Shown: in pieces, positions 53,801-62,494 of the stretch
Layout of the letters: each line of letters opens with the position of its first letter
Numbering within the stretch: position 1 is the first letter of the stretch
Assembly (NCBI RefSeq): GCF_001648775.1
Contig: NZ_LVEJ01000024.1
Location: forward strand, 1 to 64,000
Length of the DNA stretch: 64,000 nt
From: Pseudomonas fluorescens
GTDB lineage: Bacteria; Pseudomonadota; Gammaproteobacteria; Pseudomonadales; Pseudomonadaceae
Direction of reading: 5' to 3'
Translations under genes and position numbers: made by a program
The notes under the pieces: model-generated
Databases searched by the model: none
Told to the model about the DNA's origin: nothing
What the model saw: the letters and a program-made list of their open reading frames with translations, nothing else

Positions 53801-56800
53801 GAAGTCCGGGCCCCTGCTCGCCCTGGGCGCATCAATCCAGCGCGTGATGGTGTAATCCCCGACCGTTGCCCCTTGGTTAGTGAAATTTTGTACGTTGAAT
53901 GTCAAATCTCGACCGGCACTGACTGTCGAGGCGTTATTGATGAATTCGCGACCGTTGCCCGTCAGATTGCGCCCGGCCGTCAATGTGCCCGAAGCCGAAT
54001 CCTTGACAATGGTTGAATGGTATTTTTCAACCCAGACCAAGTGGCTAGGCAGGCGACTCTCGAAGTTAATGCCGCTGAATGAAGTACACGTCGTGCAGCG
54101 AACGCCAATTGTTCCCGAAACGAGCCCGCCACCCGCGGCTACCTCAAAAACATCCTTGCGGTTCTCGATGTGATCAGCCGCCAGACTCAGATCGCCAACA
54201 CTTTCAATCGTCGCCGAAATGTTATTGATCGATGAACTCCATCCATTGCTGTCATCGCGGGCAATGCTGATGTTGCCCATGCCGTAAATATCGGAATAAC
54301 GGTTGGTGAGCGAACCCACGCGCAGGTTCATGTCGCGGCCGCTGAAGATCAGCCCGTTCTGGTTGAGCAACGAGTCGCTGGTGACCCGCAGATTGCCGGC
54401 ACTGCCCAACGTCCCGTTGTTGACCAACGACGCGGCGTTGACGGTCAGGCTGTCAACAGCTGTGAGGCGCCCCAGATTGGTCAGGTTGCCGCGACTGGTC
54501 AGCGTGGCGGTGGATGCACCGGTGATACTTGCAACACTGCTCAAGTCAATGCGCGAAGCAAGCAGTCCCAGATCGCCGACACTGCTCACCCGACCATTGC
54601 CGCCGTAGTTGCCGGACAGCTGGATATCCATGTTGCCATCACTGGCGATCAAGCCTTCGTTGCTCCAGTTACCGCCACGTCCCACCAGTTGATTGGAAGC
54701 AAGCAATTGCCCGCTCGCAGTCTGCACAAAATTGCCGACATTCACCGTCAACCGCCCGGCCTGAATCACGCTGCTGTTGGTCCAGCTGTCCGCGTTCAGG
54801 GTCAGGCCACCACGGGTCACCAGCGAGCCGCCGGCATTCATCACGTTGGCGGTGGAGATGCCGAACTCACCCAACCCGACATGCGTCACCGAGCCGCCGG
54901 CATTGAGGAAACCTGGTGCAGCGAGGGTGAAATCGGTGTTGGCGGTTTCCACCAGACCATTACGGTTATCGAACTGGCTGCCGATCTGGAAATCGGTTTT
55001 GCCGCTGGTGCCGAGCGCGCGCAGCTTGCCGTTCTGGTTGTCGAGGTTGGCGGCGCGAATCGCCAGTGTGCTGGCGCTCTCGATCAGGCCGCTGCGGTTG
55101 CTCAGGTTGCCGTCGGCACCCAGCTCGATGCTGCTGCCGCTGATCTGGCCGTTGTTGTTGTTCATCGAGCCGGCGAAGGTTTTCACCACGCCTTTGGCAT
55201 AGATCCCGCCGCCGCTGTTGTCGAGGGTGTTGCCGCCGGCGTTGAGCAGGATGTTGCCGGTGTTGGCGGCGATTCGTCCGCCGTCGCTGTAGATACCGCC
55301 GAGTGCCTGCAGGTCGAGGCGACTGCCTTCGATCTTGCCGCCCTGACCGTTGCGCAACATGCCGCTCAATCGGGTTTGCAGCAGACCTTTGAGGCTTGAA
55401 AGCACACCGCCACGGCTGTCGAGGCTGGCAGCGTTGAGGGTCAGGTCGCCGTTCTGGGCGATGATTTTGCCGCCCTGGTTGTCGATCGCGCCGCTGCCGG
55501 TGTTCACGGTCAGCGCGGTCATGCTTTGCACCGCGCCTTTGGCGTTGTTCAGTGCGGCGGCAGTGAGGGTCACGCCGGCATCGCGGCTGGACAGCAAGCC
55601 ATCAGCGTCGTTGCGCAACGTACCCGCCACGGTGAGATCCAGTTGGCCGTTGGCCGAGACGGTGCCGCGTTGGCTGTTGTTCAGATCGCCGCTGGTAAGC
55701 AGGCTCAGCAGGGTTTGGCTGATCAACTGGCCGCCCTGGTTGTCGATGCTGGCCGAGCGTTTGATCAGCAGCGCAGCGCCGCTGCCGAGTGCGCCATTGA
55801 CGTTGGTCAGAGCGCCGAGCAGATCGAGAGTGACGCTGTCGTCACCGACCAGACTGCCCTTCGTATTGTTCAGCGGGCCGCCGGTGAAGGTCAGGGCTTT
55901 TTTTGCCATGACGTTGCCGGAGGTGTTGTTCAGGCTGGCCGCGCGGATGTCGAGGGTGTCGCCGCTTTTGATCAGGCCACCGGAGGCGTTGCTGATCGCG
56001 CCGCCGCTCATGGTCAGGGTTTGTTTACCGCCACTGCTGACCGTGCCGGCGCTGTTGTCGAGACTGGCCGCCGTGATGGTCACTTCGCCGAGGCCACCGA
56101 TGCCGCCCTTGCTGTGGTTGAGCAGCGCGCCGCTGAGGTCGATGTTGACGTTGCCGAGCTGGCTGGAGATCGCGCCTTCCAGGCTGTTGTCGAGGGTGCC
56201 GCCGCTGAGGCTTAGGCCTTTCCAGCCGGAGAGCAGACCGTTCTGGTTTTTCAGGTCGGCCGCATTCACGGTCAGTTGATCGTTGCTGATCAGGTTACCG
56301 CCACGGTTATCGAAACGGTTGCCGGTGAGGCTGAAGCTGTTGACGCTGGAGATTTCGCCTTGCTGGTTATTCAGGTCACGCAGGGTGGCGATGCTCAGCA
56401 CGCCTTTGCTGTTGATCACGCCATTCTGGTTATTCAGGTCGCGCAGATGGGCAATGCTCAACCCGCCTTTGCTGCTGATCACACCGTCCTGATTATTCAG
56501 GTCCTGCGCGTTGGCGCCCAGGTCCATATTCAGGCCGGAAACGCCGACCAGCGTGCCGCCCTGATTGTTCAGACCGGTGCTGTTGAGGGTCAGTCGTTGC
56601 GCGGCGCGGATGCTGCCCTTGTTGGTGTTTTTCAGCAGACCATCGACAGTGACCTCGATATCGCTGTCACTGAGCAATACACCGCCATCGCTGTTGTCCA
56701 GACTCGCCGCGCGAACCTGCAACGCAGCGGCGGCAATCGTGCCTTTGATCGAGGTCAGCGCCTTGTCGAGGGTCAGGGTGAGTTTCTGGTTGCTCAGCAG

Positions 56801-59800
56801 TTGGCCGCCGCTGTTGTCCAGCGACTTGGCGATCAGTTCAAAAGCCTGATCGCTGGAAATCTCACCGCCACGGTTGTTCACGTCGGAGAGGTTTTTCAGG
56901 AGTAACTGGTCCGGCGCGTTGATCACGCCGCCCTGGTTGTTCAGCGCGCCGCCGTTCAGATCGACGTTGACGGTGCCGCCGCTGAACAGTTTGCCACCCT
57001 GCTGGTCGAGGCCTTGGACATTGGCGGTCAGCGTCTTGCCGGCGCCGAGGCTGCCAGCGGTATTGGTGACTTGGCCGGCATTGATCTCAACGTGGTCGGC
57101 CGCGTAAATATTCGCTTGGCTGTTGTTGAGTTCGCCAGTACTGATGTTGAGGTTGGCCTTGCTGCTGATCACACCCTTTTTCTGGTTATCCAGCGCGCTG
57201 CTGTTGACGGTCAGATCGCCGTCAGTCAGCAGGTTGCCGCCCTGATTGCTGACGGCGCCGCGTGTGTCGAGGGTGAGTGCCTTGGCGCTCGAGACGGTGC
57301 CGCCATTGTTGTTGAGGCTTTGCGCAGTAATCGCCAAAGCGCCTTCGTTGACGAGGCTACCCTGCGCATTATTCAGATCTGCAGAGAGGTTGATCGCGAG
57401 ATCTTTCTGGCTGGTCAGGCGGCCACTGTTCTCCAGCGTTTTACCGGTCAGTGTCAGCCCGGCGTCGCCAGACAGCAGGCCTTTATTGCGGTTGATGACC
57501 TCATTGACGGTCAGCGCCAGATTGCCACCGGCGAGCATGTAACCGCTGTCGCTGTTATCCAGCCAGGCGCCGATCAGGCTGACATCACTCTTGCTCGACA
57601 GCTCGCCGCTGCGGTTGTCGACACGGTCGACGTTGAGTTTCAGCGCTTGGGTCGAACCGATCAGACCTTCCTGACGGTTATCCAGACTCGCGGCCGTAAT
57701 CGTCAGGCCGTTGTCGGCGATAACCACGCCGTTGTGGTTATCGAACATGCCAGTCACGCTGAAATCGACATCGCCACGCACACGAATGTCGCCGCTGTTG
57801 TTGTTCAAACTGTCGCTGCGGCTGTCGAGGCTGGCCGAGGCGATCAGACCTTTGACGTTGCTCAGCGCACGTTCGATGACCAGGGTGAGTTTTTCGTTGC
57901 TGAGCAGTTTGCCGCCGTCGTTATTCAGGCTTTGCGCGTTGACGCTCCAGGCCTTGGCGGCGGAGATTTCGCCGGCGCTGTTGTTGACGTCCTTGAGGTT
58001 TTTCAGCAGCAACTGGCCCGGCGTATGGATGTTGCCGCGCTGGTTGTCGAGCAGACCGTTGTGCATGTCCAGGGTCAGGTCGCCGTTGCTGAACAGCTCG
58101 CCGCCGTCCTGCTCCAGCGAGGTCACTGAGACTTCGAGTTTCTGCTGGCTGCCGAGGCTGCCGCCCGAGTTGTCCAGGTGCGCGGCGGTGAGCATCAACG
58201 AGCCATCGGTGGCGATACTGCCGCCCTGTCGGTTCTTCAACTCACCGGTGGTCAAGGTCGAATCGGCCTTGGCGCTGATGATGCCGTTGGCGCTGTTATC
58301 CAGACTGCCGCTCTTGAGGGTCAGGCCTTTTTGCGAGGCGATCAGGCCGCCCTGACTCAGCACTGAACCGCTGGCAGTCAGCGCCATCGCGTCAAGGCTC
58401 GACAGTTTGCCCAGACGGTTGTCGAGGCTGCCGGCGTTAAGGGTCATCTGCCCTTCGCTACTGATCAGGCCTTGCTGGTTGTCCATGGCCCCGTCGAAAG
58501 TCAGCCCGACAGTGTTCTGGCTGACGATGCGCCCGCCGACGTTGCTCAAACCGGTGCCGCTGAGGGTGCTCGCGCCTTTGCTGAAAATCAGGCCGTTAGT
58601 GGCGTTGATGATCTGCGCGACTTTCAGCGCCAGTGTGGTGTCGGACAGCACCTTGCCGCCGTCGCTGTTGTCCAGGCGCGAACCATTGATGTGCAAATCC
58701 AGTTGGCTGGACAGTGTGCTGGCGCGGTTGTCGATCTGCTCGACGTTGACGGTCAGGGTCTTGAGCGAGCCGACCAGACTGTCCTGATGGCTGTTGAGGG
58801 TTTTGCCGGTCAGCAGCAGATTGCCTTCGGCGACCAGTTCACCGTGCTCTTGATTGAGGGTGTCGATGTTGGCGTCGATATCGCCTTTGGCGGAAACCCG
58901 TCCGCCATCGTTGGTCACTGCTTTGGCTTTGAGGCTCAACGCACCGCTTGAGGTGAGCAGGCCGCCATTGCTGTTGTCGAGTGTGTTGCCATCGACGGTC
59001 AGCGCCGTCTTGCTTTCGAGGCGGCCCTTGTCTCGGTTGTCCAGGTTGTCGATCAGCAGTTTTGCCGCCTGATCGGCACGCAGGGTGCCGCCACGGTTGT
59101 CGGTGTTGGCGCTGCTGACGGTCAGCGTGTCGAGGCTGGAAATCTTGCCAGCACGGTTATCCAGGCGCGTGGCCTGCACGTCCATGGCGCCGTTGGCTTG
59201 GATCAGGCCCTTGTTCTGGTTGTTCAGTTGCTCGCTGATCCGCGTGGTCAGCTTGCCTTCGCTGGTCAACTGGCCCTGCTGGCTGTTGTCGAGCTGTTGG
59301 GCTTTTAGCGTGAGATTCTGTTTGGCGCCGATCTTGCCGGTGCGGTTGTTGATCGCACCGACCGCGCTGATGTCGAGTAGACGGCCGGCGCTCATCAGGC
59401 CGGCAACGTTGTCCAGCGAGGTGACGTTGAGAACCGCGTCGGTCTGGCTGCTGAGTTCGCCGTTGCTGTTGATCAGTTGACCGATGTTGGCGGTGAGGCT
59501 GGCGTTGCTGGTGATCACGCCTTGGCTGTTGAGCACCCGCGCGGCATTGAGGTTCAGGGTGCCGTCGCTCTGCACTTTGCCGGCATTGCGGTTGTCCAGC
59601 GTGCCGGCACTGATCGCAGCGGTTTGGCCGCTGAGCGTGCCGCCCTGGTTGCTCAGGGTTTGCGCGGTGTTGACGGTCAGATTGCGGCTGGCGGTGAGGC
59701 TTTTGCCGGTGTTGTCGAGGCTCTGCGCAGTGAGGCTCAGATCGCCGCTGGCATTGCGGCTGCCGTCGGCGTTGACGCCGGCTTCGATGGCGCCAGCGTT

Positions 59801-60898
59801 GGTCAGTTGGCCGCCGGCGCTGAGAGTGATGCTGTCGCGGGCCGCGAGGGTCTGGCGGTTGGTCAGGTTGCCTTGGGTTTGCACATTGACGCTGGTGCCG
59901 GCGTAAACCGGGCCGCGGGCGTCGAGGCTGGCAGCCTTGACGTTGACCACGCCAGTGGCCGAGGTGTCGGCCAGACTCAACTGACCGTTGGCATCGAGCT
60001 GAATATCACCACCGCTGGCAATCAGCTTGCCATCGAGTTTCACCCCGACGCCGGCTTCGGTGCCAACCAGTTTGATCGCCCCGGCGTACATGCCGCCCAA
60101 CGCTGAAGAATCGATGGCCAGTTGCGGTTTGCCGCCGCCGTCATCGGCGCGGGCGGTGGCGTTGAGGGTTTGTGCATTGACGTCGTTGCGACCGGCAACA
60201 ATCGTCAGGTTCTGTGCCTGAATCTCGGCGTTGATCTTTGCGCTGCGGGTGATGATTTCGAAGCGATCGACGTTGGTCGCGTTGAGACCCGCACCCTCGA
60301 TGGCCACCGAACCCTGATCGACCTGAAAGCGATCCAGTCGGCCGTTGTCGAGCACTGGTTTACCGGTGGTCAGGGTCACGCGCGGCGAGTTGATAAAACC
60401 GCAACCGTTGCAGGTGATGCCATACGGGTTGGCGACGATCACCCGCGCCGACTGCCCCGCCACTTCGGTGTAACCACGCAACTGGCTCGGGTTGCCGCTG
60501 ATGACTTCGTTGAGAATCGCCTGCGCCGAACCGCTGTTTTTCAGGTTCGGGTTGTCGACGATATGCCCGCCCAGTTGGGTCAGCGTGTTCTGGGTCGAGC
60601 CGTTGTTGAGGATCAGCCCCTGCGCCCCGACGTTGTAGTCGTGGAACTGGTTGTGTGACAGGCCACTGGCATTGGGCGTAGCGATGTTGATGATCGGCAC
60701 GCCATTGCCAGCGCGATCCAGCGAGGTATTCGGGTTGGCCACCACGATGCCGTCGGCCTGCGCCCACATCGGTTGCCAGAACATCACGTTGGCCAGCAGA
60801 AACGCCAGGCCGCGCTTGGGCATGCCAAGGAATGACTCGCGGGTTTTCACGGCAGCGGCGGGCTGACGGGCGAGAAACGCGTACTGGCGAACGTCCAT
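47840..60898 (-). CDS. Giant filamentous haemagglutinin / CdiA-like toxin protein
   Basis: Two-partner secretion exoprotein of 4352 residues, the longest gene in the window. The start used, MDVRQYAFLARQPAAAVK, is the usual extended-signal type; the signal anchor spans about 27-47. The TPS domain (about 48-230) contains VVANPNTSLDRAGNGVP, QLGGHIVDNPNL and ANPYGITCNGCGFIN. A very long haemagglutinin-repeat fibre follows (units such as SLDNSGGQLLSNQKLTL), then a glycine-rich repeat region (DAGRDVNVVAS type). The C-terminal toxin (about the last 110 residues) has VYQATEKIAPNIKKGDQIYL, then LHKDHLEVFDKFGDVKYVLN, resembling colicin-E3-like cytotoxic RNase tails. No classical VENN motif was found. 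No TpsB gene is adjacent. Confidence 0.86.
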   Translation of the reverse strand: MDVRQYAFLARQPAAAVKTRESFLGMPKRGLAFLLANVMFWQPMWAQADGIVVANPNTSLDRAGNGVPIINIATPNASGLSHNQFHDYNVGAQGLILNNGSTQNTLTQLGGHIVDNPNLKNSGSAQAILNEVISGNPSQLRGYTEVAGQSARVIVANPYGITCNGCGFINSPRVTLTTGKPVLDNGRLDRFQVDQGSVAIEGAGLNATNVDRFEIITRSAKINAEIQAQNLTIVAGRNDVNAQTLNATARADDGGGKPQLAIDSSALGGMYAGAIKLVGTEAGVGVKLDGKLIASGGDIQLDANGQLSLADTSATGVVNVKAASLDARGPVYAGTSVNVQTQGNLTNRQTLAARDSITLSAGGQLTNAGAIEAGVNADGSRNASGDLSLTAQSLDNTGKSLTASRNLTVNTAQTLSNQGGTLSGQTAAISAGTLDNRNAGKVQSDGTLNLNAARVLNSQGVITSNASLTANIGQLINSNGELSSQTDAVLNVTSLDNVAGLMSAGRLLDISAVGAINNRTGKIGAKQNLTLKAQQLDNSQQGQLTSEGKLTTRISEQLNNQNKGLIQANGAMDVQATRLDNRAGKISSLDTLTVSSANTDNRGGTLRADQAAKLLIDNLDNRDKGRLESKTALTVDGNTLDNSNGGLLTSSGALSLKAKAVTNDGGRVSAKGDIDANIDTLNQEHGELVAEGNLLLTGKTLNSHQDSLVGSLKTLTVNVEQIDNRASTLSSQLDLHINGSRLDNSDGGKVLSDTTLALKVAQIINATNGLIFSKGASTLSGTGLSNVGGRIVSQNTVGLTFDGAMDNQQGLISSEGQMTLNAGSLDNRLGKLSSLDAMALTASGSVLSQGGLIASQKGLTLKSGSLDNSANGIISAKADSTLTTGELKNRQGGSIATDGSLMLTAAHLDNSGGSLGSQQKLEVSVTSLEQDGGELFSNGDLTLDMHNGLLDNQRGNIHTPGQLLLKNLKDVNNSAGEISAAKAWSVNAQSLNNDGGKLLSNEKLTLVIERALSNVKGLIASASLDSRSDSLNNNSGDIRVRGDVDFSVTGMFDNHNGVVIADNGLTITAASLDNRQEGLIGSTQALKLNVDRVDNRSGELSSKSDVSLIGAWLDNSDSGYMLAGGNLALTVNEVINRNKGLLSGDAGLTLTGKTLENSGRLTSQKDLAINLSADLNNAQGSLVNEGALAITAQSLNNNGGTVSSAKALTLDTRGAVSNQGGNLLTDGDLTVNSSALDNQKKGVISSKANLNISTGELNNSQANIYAADHVEINAGQVTNTAGSLGAGKTLTANVQGLDQQGGKLFSGGTVNVDLNGGALNNQGGVINAPDQLLLKNLSDVNNRGGEISSDQAFELIAKSLDNSGGQLLSNQKLTLTLDKALTSIKGTIAAAALQVRAASLDNSDGGVLLSDSDIEVTVDGLLKNTNKGSIRAAQRLTLNSTGLNNQGGTLVGVSGLNMDLGANAQDLNNQDGVISSKGGLSIAHLRDLNNQNGVINSKGVLSIATLRDLNNQQGEISSVNSFSLTGNRFDNRGGNLISNDQLTVNAADLKNQNGLLSGWKGLSLSGGTLDNSLEGAISSQLGNVNIDLSGALLNHSKGGIGGLGEVTITAASLDNSAGTVSSGGKQTLTMSGGAISNASGGLIKSGDTLDIRAASLNNTSGNVMAKKALTFTGGPLNNTKGSLVGDDSVTLDLLGALTNVNGALGSGAALLIKRSASIDNQGGQLISQTLLSLLTSGDLNNSQRGTVSANGQLDLTVAGTLRNDADGLLSSRDAGVTLTAAALNNAKGAVQSMTALTVNTGSGAIDNQGGKIIAQNGDLTLNAASLDSRGGVLSSLKGLLQTRLSGMLRNGQGGKIEGSRLDLQALGGIYSDGGRIAANTGNILLNAGGNTLDNSGGGIYAKGVVKTFAGSMNNNNGQISGSSIELGADGNLSNRSGLIESASTLAIRAANLDNQNGKLRALGTSGKTDFQIGSQFDNRNGLVETANTDFTLAAPGFLNAGGSVTHVGLGEFGISTANVMNAGGSLVTRGGLTLNADSWTNSSVIQAGRLTVNVGNFVQTASGQLLASNQLVGRGGNWSNEGLIASDGNMDIQLSGNYGGNGRVSSVGDLGLLASRIDLSSVASITGASTATLTSRGNLTNLGRLTAVDSLTVNAASLVNNGTLGSAGNLRVTSDSLLNQNGLIFSGRDMNLRVGSLTNRYSDIYGMGNISIARDDSNGWSSSINNISATIESVGDLSLAADHIENRKDVFEVAAGGGLVSGTIGVRCTTCTSFSGINFESRLPSHLVWVEKYHSTIVKDSASGTLTAGRNLTGNGREFINNASTVSAGRDLTFNVQNFTNQGATVGDYTITRWIDAPRASRGPDFWQDVLNYNAANDPDYDSGQTGVVNGKIRMVPNIHTWDMNTVESLTRIGGRQGGREAIRYLLFGSIAIEYDSGNLRYAPPGYDAGVRAEAPDIIKNATPFNTFTTESSPTANANAVVQAGGAVYINATNKLDNGVVRNGNASAAGASRLGSTQLAGQVTPTVIRINSQLPPDLAQQQVNPLALPGFTLPTGDNGLFRLSRKDGSEQANSPIKDWAIGSITAASSGHTTGMPVRHATDFQIDKNDPVSMKKRDLALSDAASLNLNDRTAQFNVGATAADGPVGVLVPARGNGTFDVPRVQGLPDTSVRSNPHKYLIETNPVLTNLKQFMSSDYLLGKLGYDPDTSAKRLGDGLFEQRMVQQAVVARTGQRFIDGQTSDEGMFKYLMNNAIASKDQLNLSVGVTLTAQQVAALTHDIVWLEEHEVNGEKVLVPVLYMAQANNRLAPNGALIQGGDVTLIAGGNLDNAGTLRASNNLSAEAGNNLTNTGLIEAGERLTLKAGNDIINKSGGIISGKDVSLTATNGSVINQRDVTSVDVSRGGSVYHRDYLDNAARIEAANDLTIKAGQDINNIGGVLKSGQDMKLDADRDVNITSVQVRSTDARGGSYLNQTITQHGAEVTSGRDLSISADRDVAVVASRLDAKRDLSVDSGHDIVITSAADESDYVSRSKKRANETHSITQQSSVLNAGRDIALNAGNDLGIIASRIKATEDVSLDAAQDITVASAKDESSSYYYKKKNGSFGRSKTTTAESYESENVASVIEAGRDLTVNSSKDEDGSVSLDGGRNVTIIGSQLNAGNDLVVGAKNDVAVLSATEESGSYTKKTKTGTFGLSKSGSSHLQTSVTQVGSELNAGHDAVVLAGRDVRVNASEVNAKNDAELHAGLVDKEGDITLSSADDQAYSRAEEYKKKLGLSLKDAIGWAAGTPGFGADMTFATSHNGGREVVSSESIGSQVNAGHDAILNASRDINVIGSGISADNSVSLDAGRDVNVVASIDSHRSNSWETDKTVGIKQTIDSNAFTTFVGSETLQHGVNSKGYTAAGSSIDAGMNINVNAGRDINQQGSDLTAENNIRLKADRDINIDAKEEASEVTIRDSIKRNGITVTTAYNIGNTMDGLKGTGKGEDGVSKGSSVLKSVDTLDQFFSGPKFDGHIGGSSVSSSQTQTSVTQRPSTLSAGNDISLDAGNNVNVSGSQFNAGRDINVKGKDITFDVAHGSESSDGHSTQSKGGVKGGTTGGFKLGVGVSNAGTEDKSNQGTSTATQLNAGGSINLDATNDLTLIGTRATAERDISLKAGNDLNILSAQNAYESSHDRRSWGAEGGIIAGQDGFGVYGSANVGIGDLNREGVKQQEAYLYAGNKLGFESGRDTNIAGATLRGDEVIGDVGRNLTVTSVPNTGKVEGKEFDASLTVAVSFGATVSGSLGYGETNGKTNWVDNQTVISGKSKVDIRTEKHTQLDGSVISADNGNLKLDTDTLGYRNITGKDNEHGYYLNVSGSYGGGGGAQADKPNKGMEGESKNSWAVEGYKYDKDRQQTLNATVGEGQIVVRNDKATGQDSTAGLNRDVNKAYEITKDEEHRTTLYASSSSIDAVSHPLETLDRWGDGVTDFKKNMLNQALAGASFLQNLKLAINAQLVDISEVSPSLRNELGDEQALAVTKNFVRQGKNPSDMDSLDPEVLAGLKRFADLAADYDKEMAKEVDQGNITIESKNDGSGGTNVVYLDRTTVSEKVIPMGQAALSELGDLLVLANSLPEEKRDQLKTVAIAAQAVMGPMKFMVSFTANALINAAAGKEVEELKDGAAIKLAAFFTGQSEESLRKSNELAKGEHENGNTVKYPLEGDSYVVASRFLIDAALGEFKALGVKATGRVLEVSRKTGGKNSGSDPASPPTRPQVTKIEKMEDFFNQPGFGGQLADATRKTSKRFQGQTVYQATEKIAPNIKKGDQIYLDNLHKDHLEVFDKFGDVKYVLNLDGSKNNEKTAKALADGRKLR

Positions 60899-61008
60899 GT
60901 TGAAGATCTCTTTACAACGAGCAGTAAAAGTCGGATGACGGTGAGTGCGCGGTACTTCCTGACAGTCACGATCCCTTGCTGCAGATCGCAAAACGGCCCT
61001 TTCAGCTG

Positions 61009-61059
61009 ATAGTGGCGCACTAATATCAAATTTGCGGCGCGATATTAGATGGCCACTAT
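61009..61059. promoter_or_regulatory. 51-bp dyad overlapping the haemagglutinin promoter
   Basis: Symmetric arms: ATAGTGGC (61009-61016) and CTAATATC (61020-61027) on the left, GATATTAG (61041-61048) and GCCACTAT (61052-61059) on the right. Each pair is separated by three bases, and the arms flank a 13-base centre. All 16 arm positions pair. It covers the -10 box and start point, so it is a candidate operator or a 5' RNA hairpin. Confidence 0.75.
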
Positions 61060-61070
61060 TTTGGCGTCAA
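61042..61070 (-). promoter_or_regulatory. Sigma-70 promoter of the haemagglutinin gene
   Basis: On the minus strand TTGACG (61065-61070) is 17 bp from TAATAT (61042-61047), close to consensus. Transcription would start near 61035, giving a leader of about 137 bases before the ATG at 60898. Confidence 0.75.
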
Positions 61071-61120
61071 TTTTTGATTTACCCGAGAAATCACTTCCGA
61101 TGAGTGGTATCAAGCAAACC

Positions 61121-61137
61121 ATGACTCAGTGAGTCAT
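61121..61137. promoter_or_regulatory. Perfect 17-bp palindrome, candidate operator
   Basis: ATGACTCAGTGAGTCAT is a perfect inverted repeat around a central G. It lies between the divergent haemagglutinin promoter and sbcD, 51 bp upstream of the -35 box and 113 bp before the sbcD start. A dimeric regulator site is likely; the factor is unknown. Confidence 0.55.
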
Positions 61138-61249
61138 CGTTCACCCGTACTACAAGCCCTCGCATCGCAATAATCTGTAAACTCTCCCCTCTTTCGCCGC
61201 CCTTATTTCACCTGCGGCCATCACCTCTTTAATTGTTGCGGAGTCCACC

Positions 61250-62494
61250 TTGCGTCTGTTCCACACCTCCGACTGGCACCTTGGGCAAAACCTGCACGGC
61301 CAGGAGCGCGATTTCGAGCACGCCTGTTTTCTCGAATGGCTGCTGCGCCAACTGCAACTGGCGCAGCCGGATGTGCTGCTGATTGCCGGGGACATCTTCG
61401 ACACGGTCAACCCGCCGGTCAAAGCCCAGGAACGCCTCTACGATTTCATCGTTAGCGCCCACGAACAGCAGCCGTTGCTGACCATCGTGATGATCGCCGG
61501 CAACCACGATTCCGGCTCGCGGATCGAACTGCCCGCGCCGTTGATGCGCCGTTTGCGCACGCATGCGCTGGGTCGGGTGTTGTGGCTGGATGACGGTCAA
61601 CTCGATGCCGAGCGTTTGCTGCTGCCGTTGCCCAATGCCCAAGGCGAAATTGCGGCGTGGTGTCTGGCGCTGCCGTTCCTGCGCCCGGCGGAGGTGACTG
61701 GCGCACATCTGGGCGATAACTATTTGCGCGGCATCGGTCAGGTGCATGAATGGCTGATCGAAGCCGCCAACGCCAAGCGCCAACCCGGTCAGGCATTGAT
61801 CGCCATCAGCCATGCACACATGGCCGGCGGCTCAGTGTCGGAAGACTCCGAACGCAGCCTGATCATCGGCAACGCCGAAGCGCTGCCCGCCAGCCTTTTC
61901 GGGCCGAGCATCAGCTACGTCGCCCTCGGCCACTTGCACAAGCCGCAGAAGGTCAATGGCGAAGAGCGCATTCGCTACAGCGGCTCGCCGATTCCGTTGT
62001 CGTTCTCGGAGATTGGCTATCAGCACCAGATTCTCGACGTCACGCTCGATGGCGAAACCCTGGTCAGCGTCGAGCCGAAACTGATCCCGCGTTCGGTCAA
62101 CCTGCAACGCATCGGCCCGGCACCGCTGGCCGAAATCCTGCTGCAACTGGCCGACCTGCCGAACATCGATCTGCTCGCCGAAACCCAACGCCAGCCGTGG
62201 CTGGAAGTGCGCGTCACCCTCGACGAGCCGCAGCCGGATCTGCGCCATCAAGTCGAAAGCGCTCTGCAAGGCAAAGCCGTGCGCCTGGTGCGCATCGCCG
62301 CCGAATACGCCGGCAACCGTGGCGCGGACGGCAGCGAGGACGGCACTGCGCTGATCGAACTCGACCAACTCACCCCACAGGAATTGTTCAGCCGCGCCTG
62401 GCTCGACAACTACGGCAGCGAGGTCGATGAGCAAACGCTGAAAGACTTCGCCGAACTGCTGCAGGACGTACAACTGGAGGGCGAGCAGCCATGA
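61250..62494 (+). CDS. sbcD: Exonuclease SbcCD subunit D
   Basis: Nuclease subunit of SbcCD (Mre11 homologue), 414 residues. Metallophosphoesterase motifs are TSDWHLGQ (Asp8/His10), LLIAGDIFDT, MIAGNHDSG, ISHAHM and ALGHLHKPQ. Translation starts at TTG (61250), with GGAG seven bases upstream and the family-typical N-terminus MRLFHTSDWHLGQ; no ATG start fits. The stop overlaps the start of sbcC. The complex degrades hairpin and protein-blocked DNA ends. Confidence 0.95.
   Translation: MRLFHTSDWHLGQNLHGQERDFEHACFLEWLLRQLQLAQPDVLLIAGDIFDTVNPPVKAQERLYDFIVSAHEQQPLLTIVMIAGNHDSGSRIELPAPLMRRLRTHALGRVLWLDDGQLDAERLLLPLPNAQGEIAAWCLALPFLRPAEVTGAHLGDNYLRGIGQVHEWLIEAANAKRQPGQALIAISHAHMAGGSVSEDSERSLIIGNAEALPASLFGPSISYVALGHLHKPQKVNGEERIRYSGSPIPLSFSEIGYQHQILDVTLDGETLVSVEPKLIPRSVNLQRIGPAPLAEILLQLADLPNIDLLAETQRQPWLEVRVTLDEPQPDLRHQVESALQGKAVRLVRIAAEYAGNRGADGSEDGTALIELDQLTPQELFSRAWLDNYGSEVDEQTLKDFAELLQDVQLEGEQP

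Larger units (their letters stand above)
60899..61249. other. Divergent regulatory region between haemagglutinin gene and sbcD
   Basis: About 350 bp containing the leader and promoter of the haemagglutinin gene, the 51-bp dyad and the 17-bp palindrome described separately. No transporter (tpsB) or other gene fits here. Confidence 0.7.

Noticed and set aside
49451..60658. Many plus-strand open frames antisense to the haemagglutinin
   Set aside because: Low-complexity shadows of repeat-coding DNA. None shows a start signal or recognisable domain.
47840..60898. PdtA, the two-partner substrate of the vre regulon
   Set aside because: The gene is far from vreAIR, carries a toxin tail with immunity genes and has no PdtB neighbour, so CdiA-like is the better reading.
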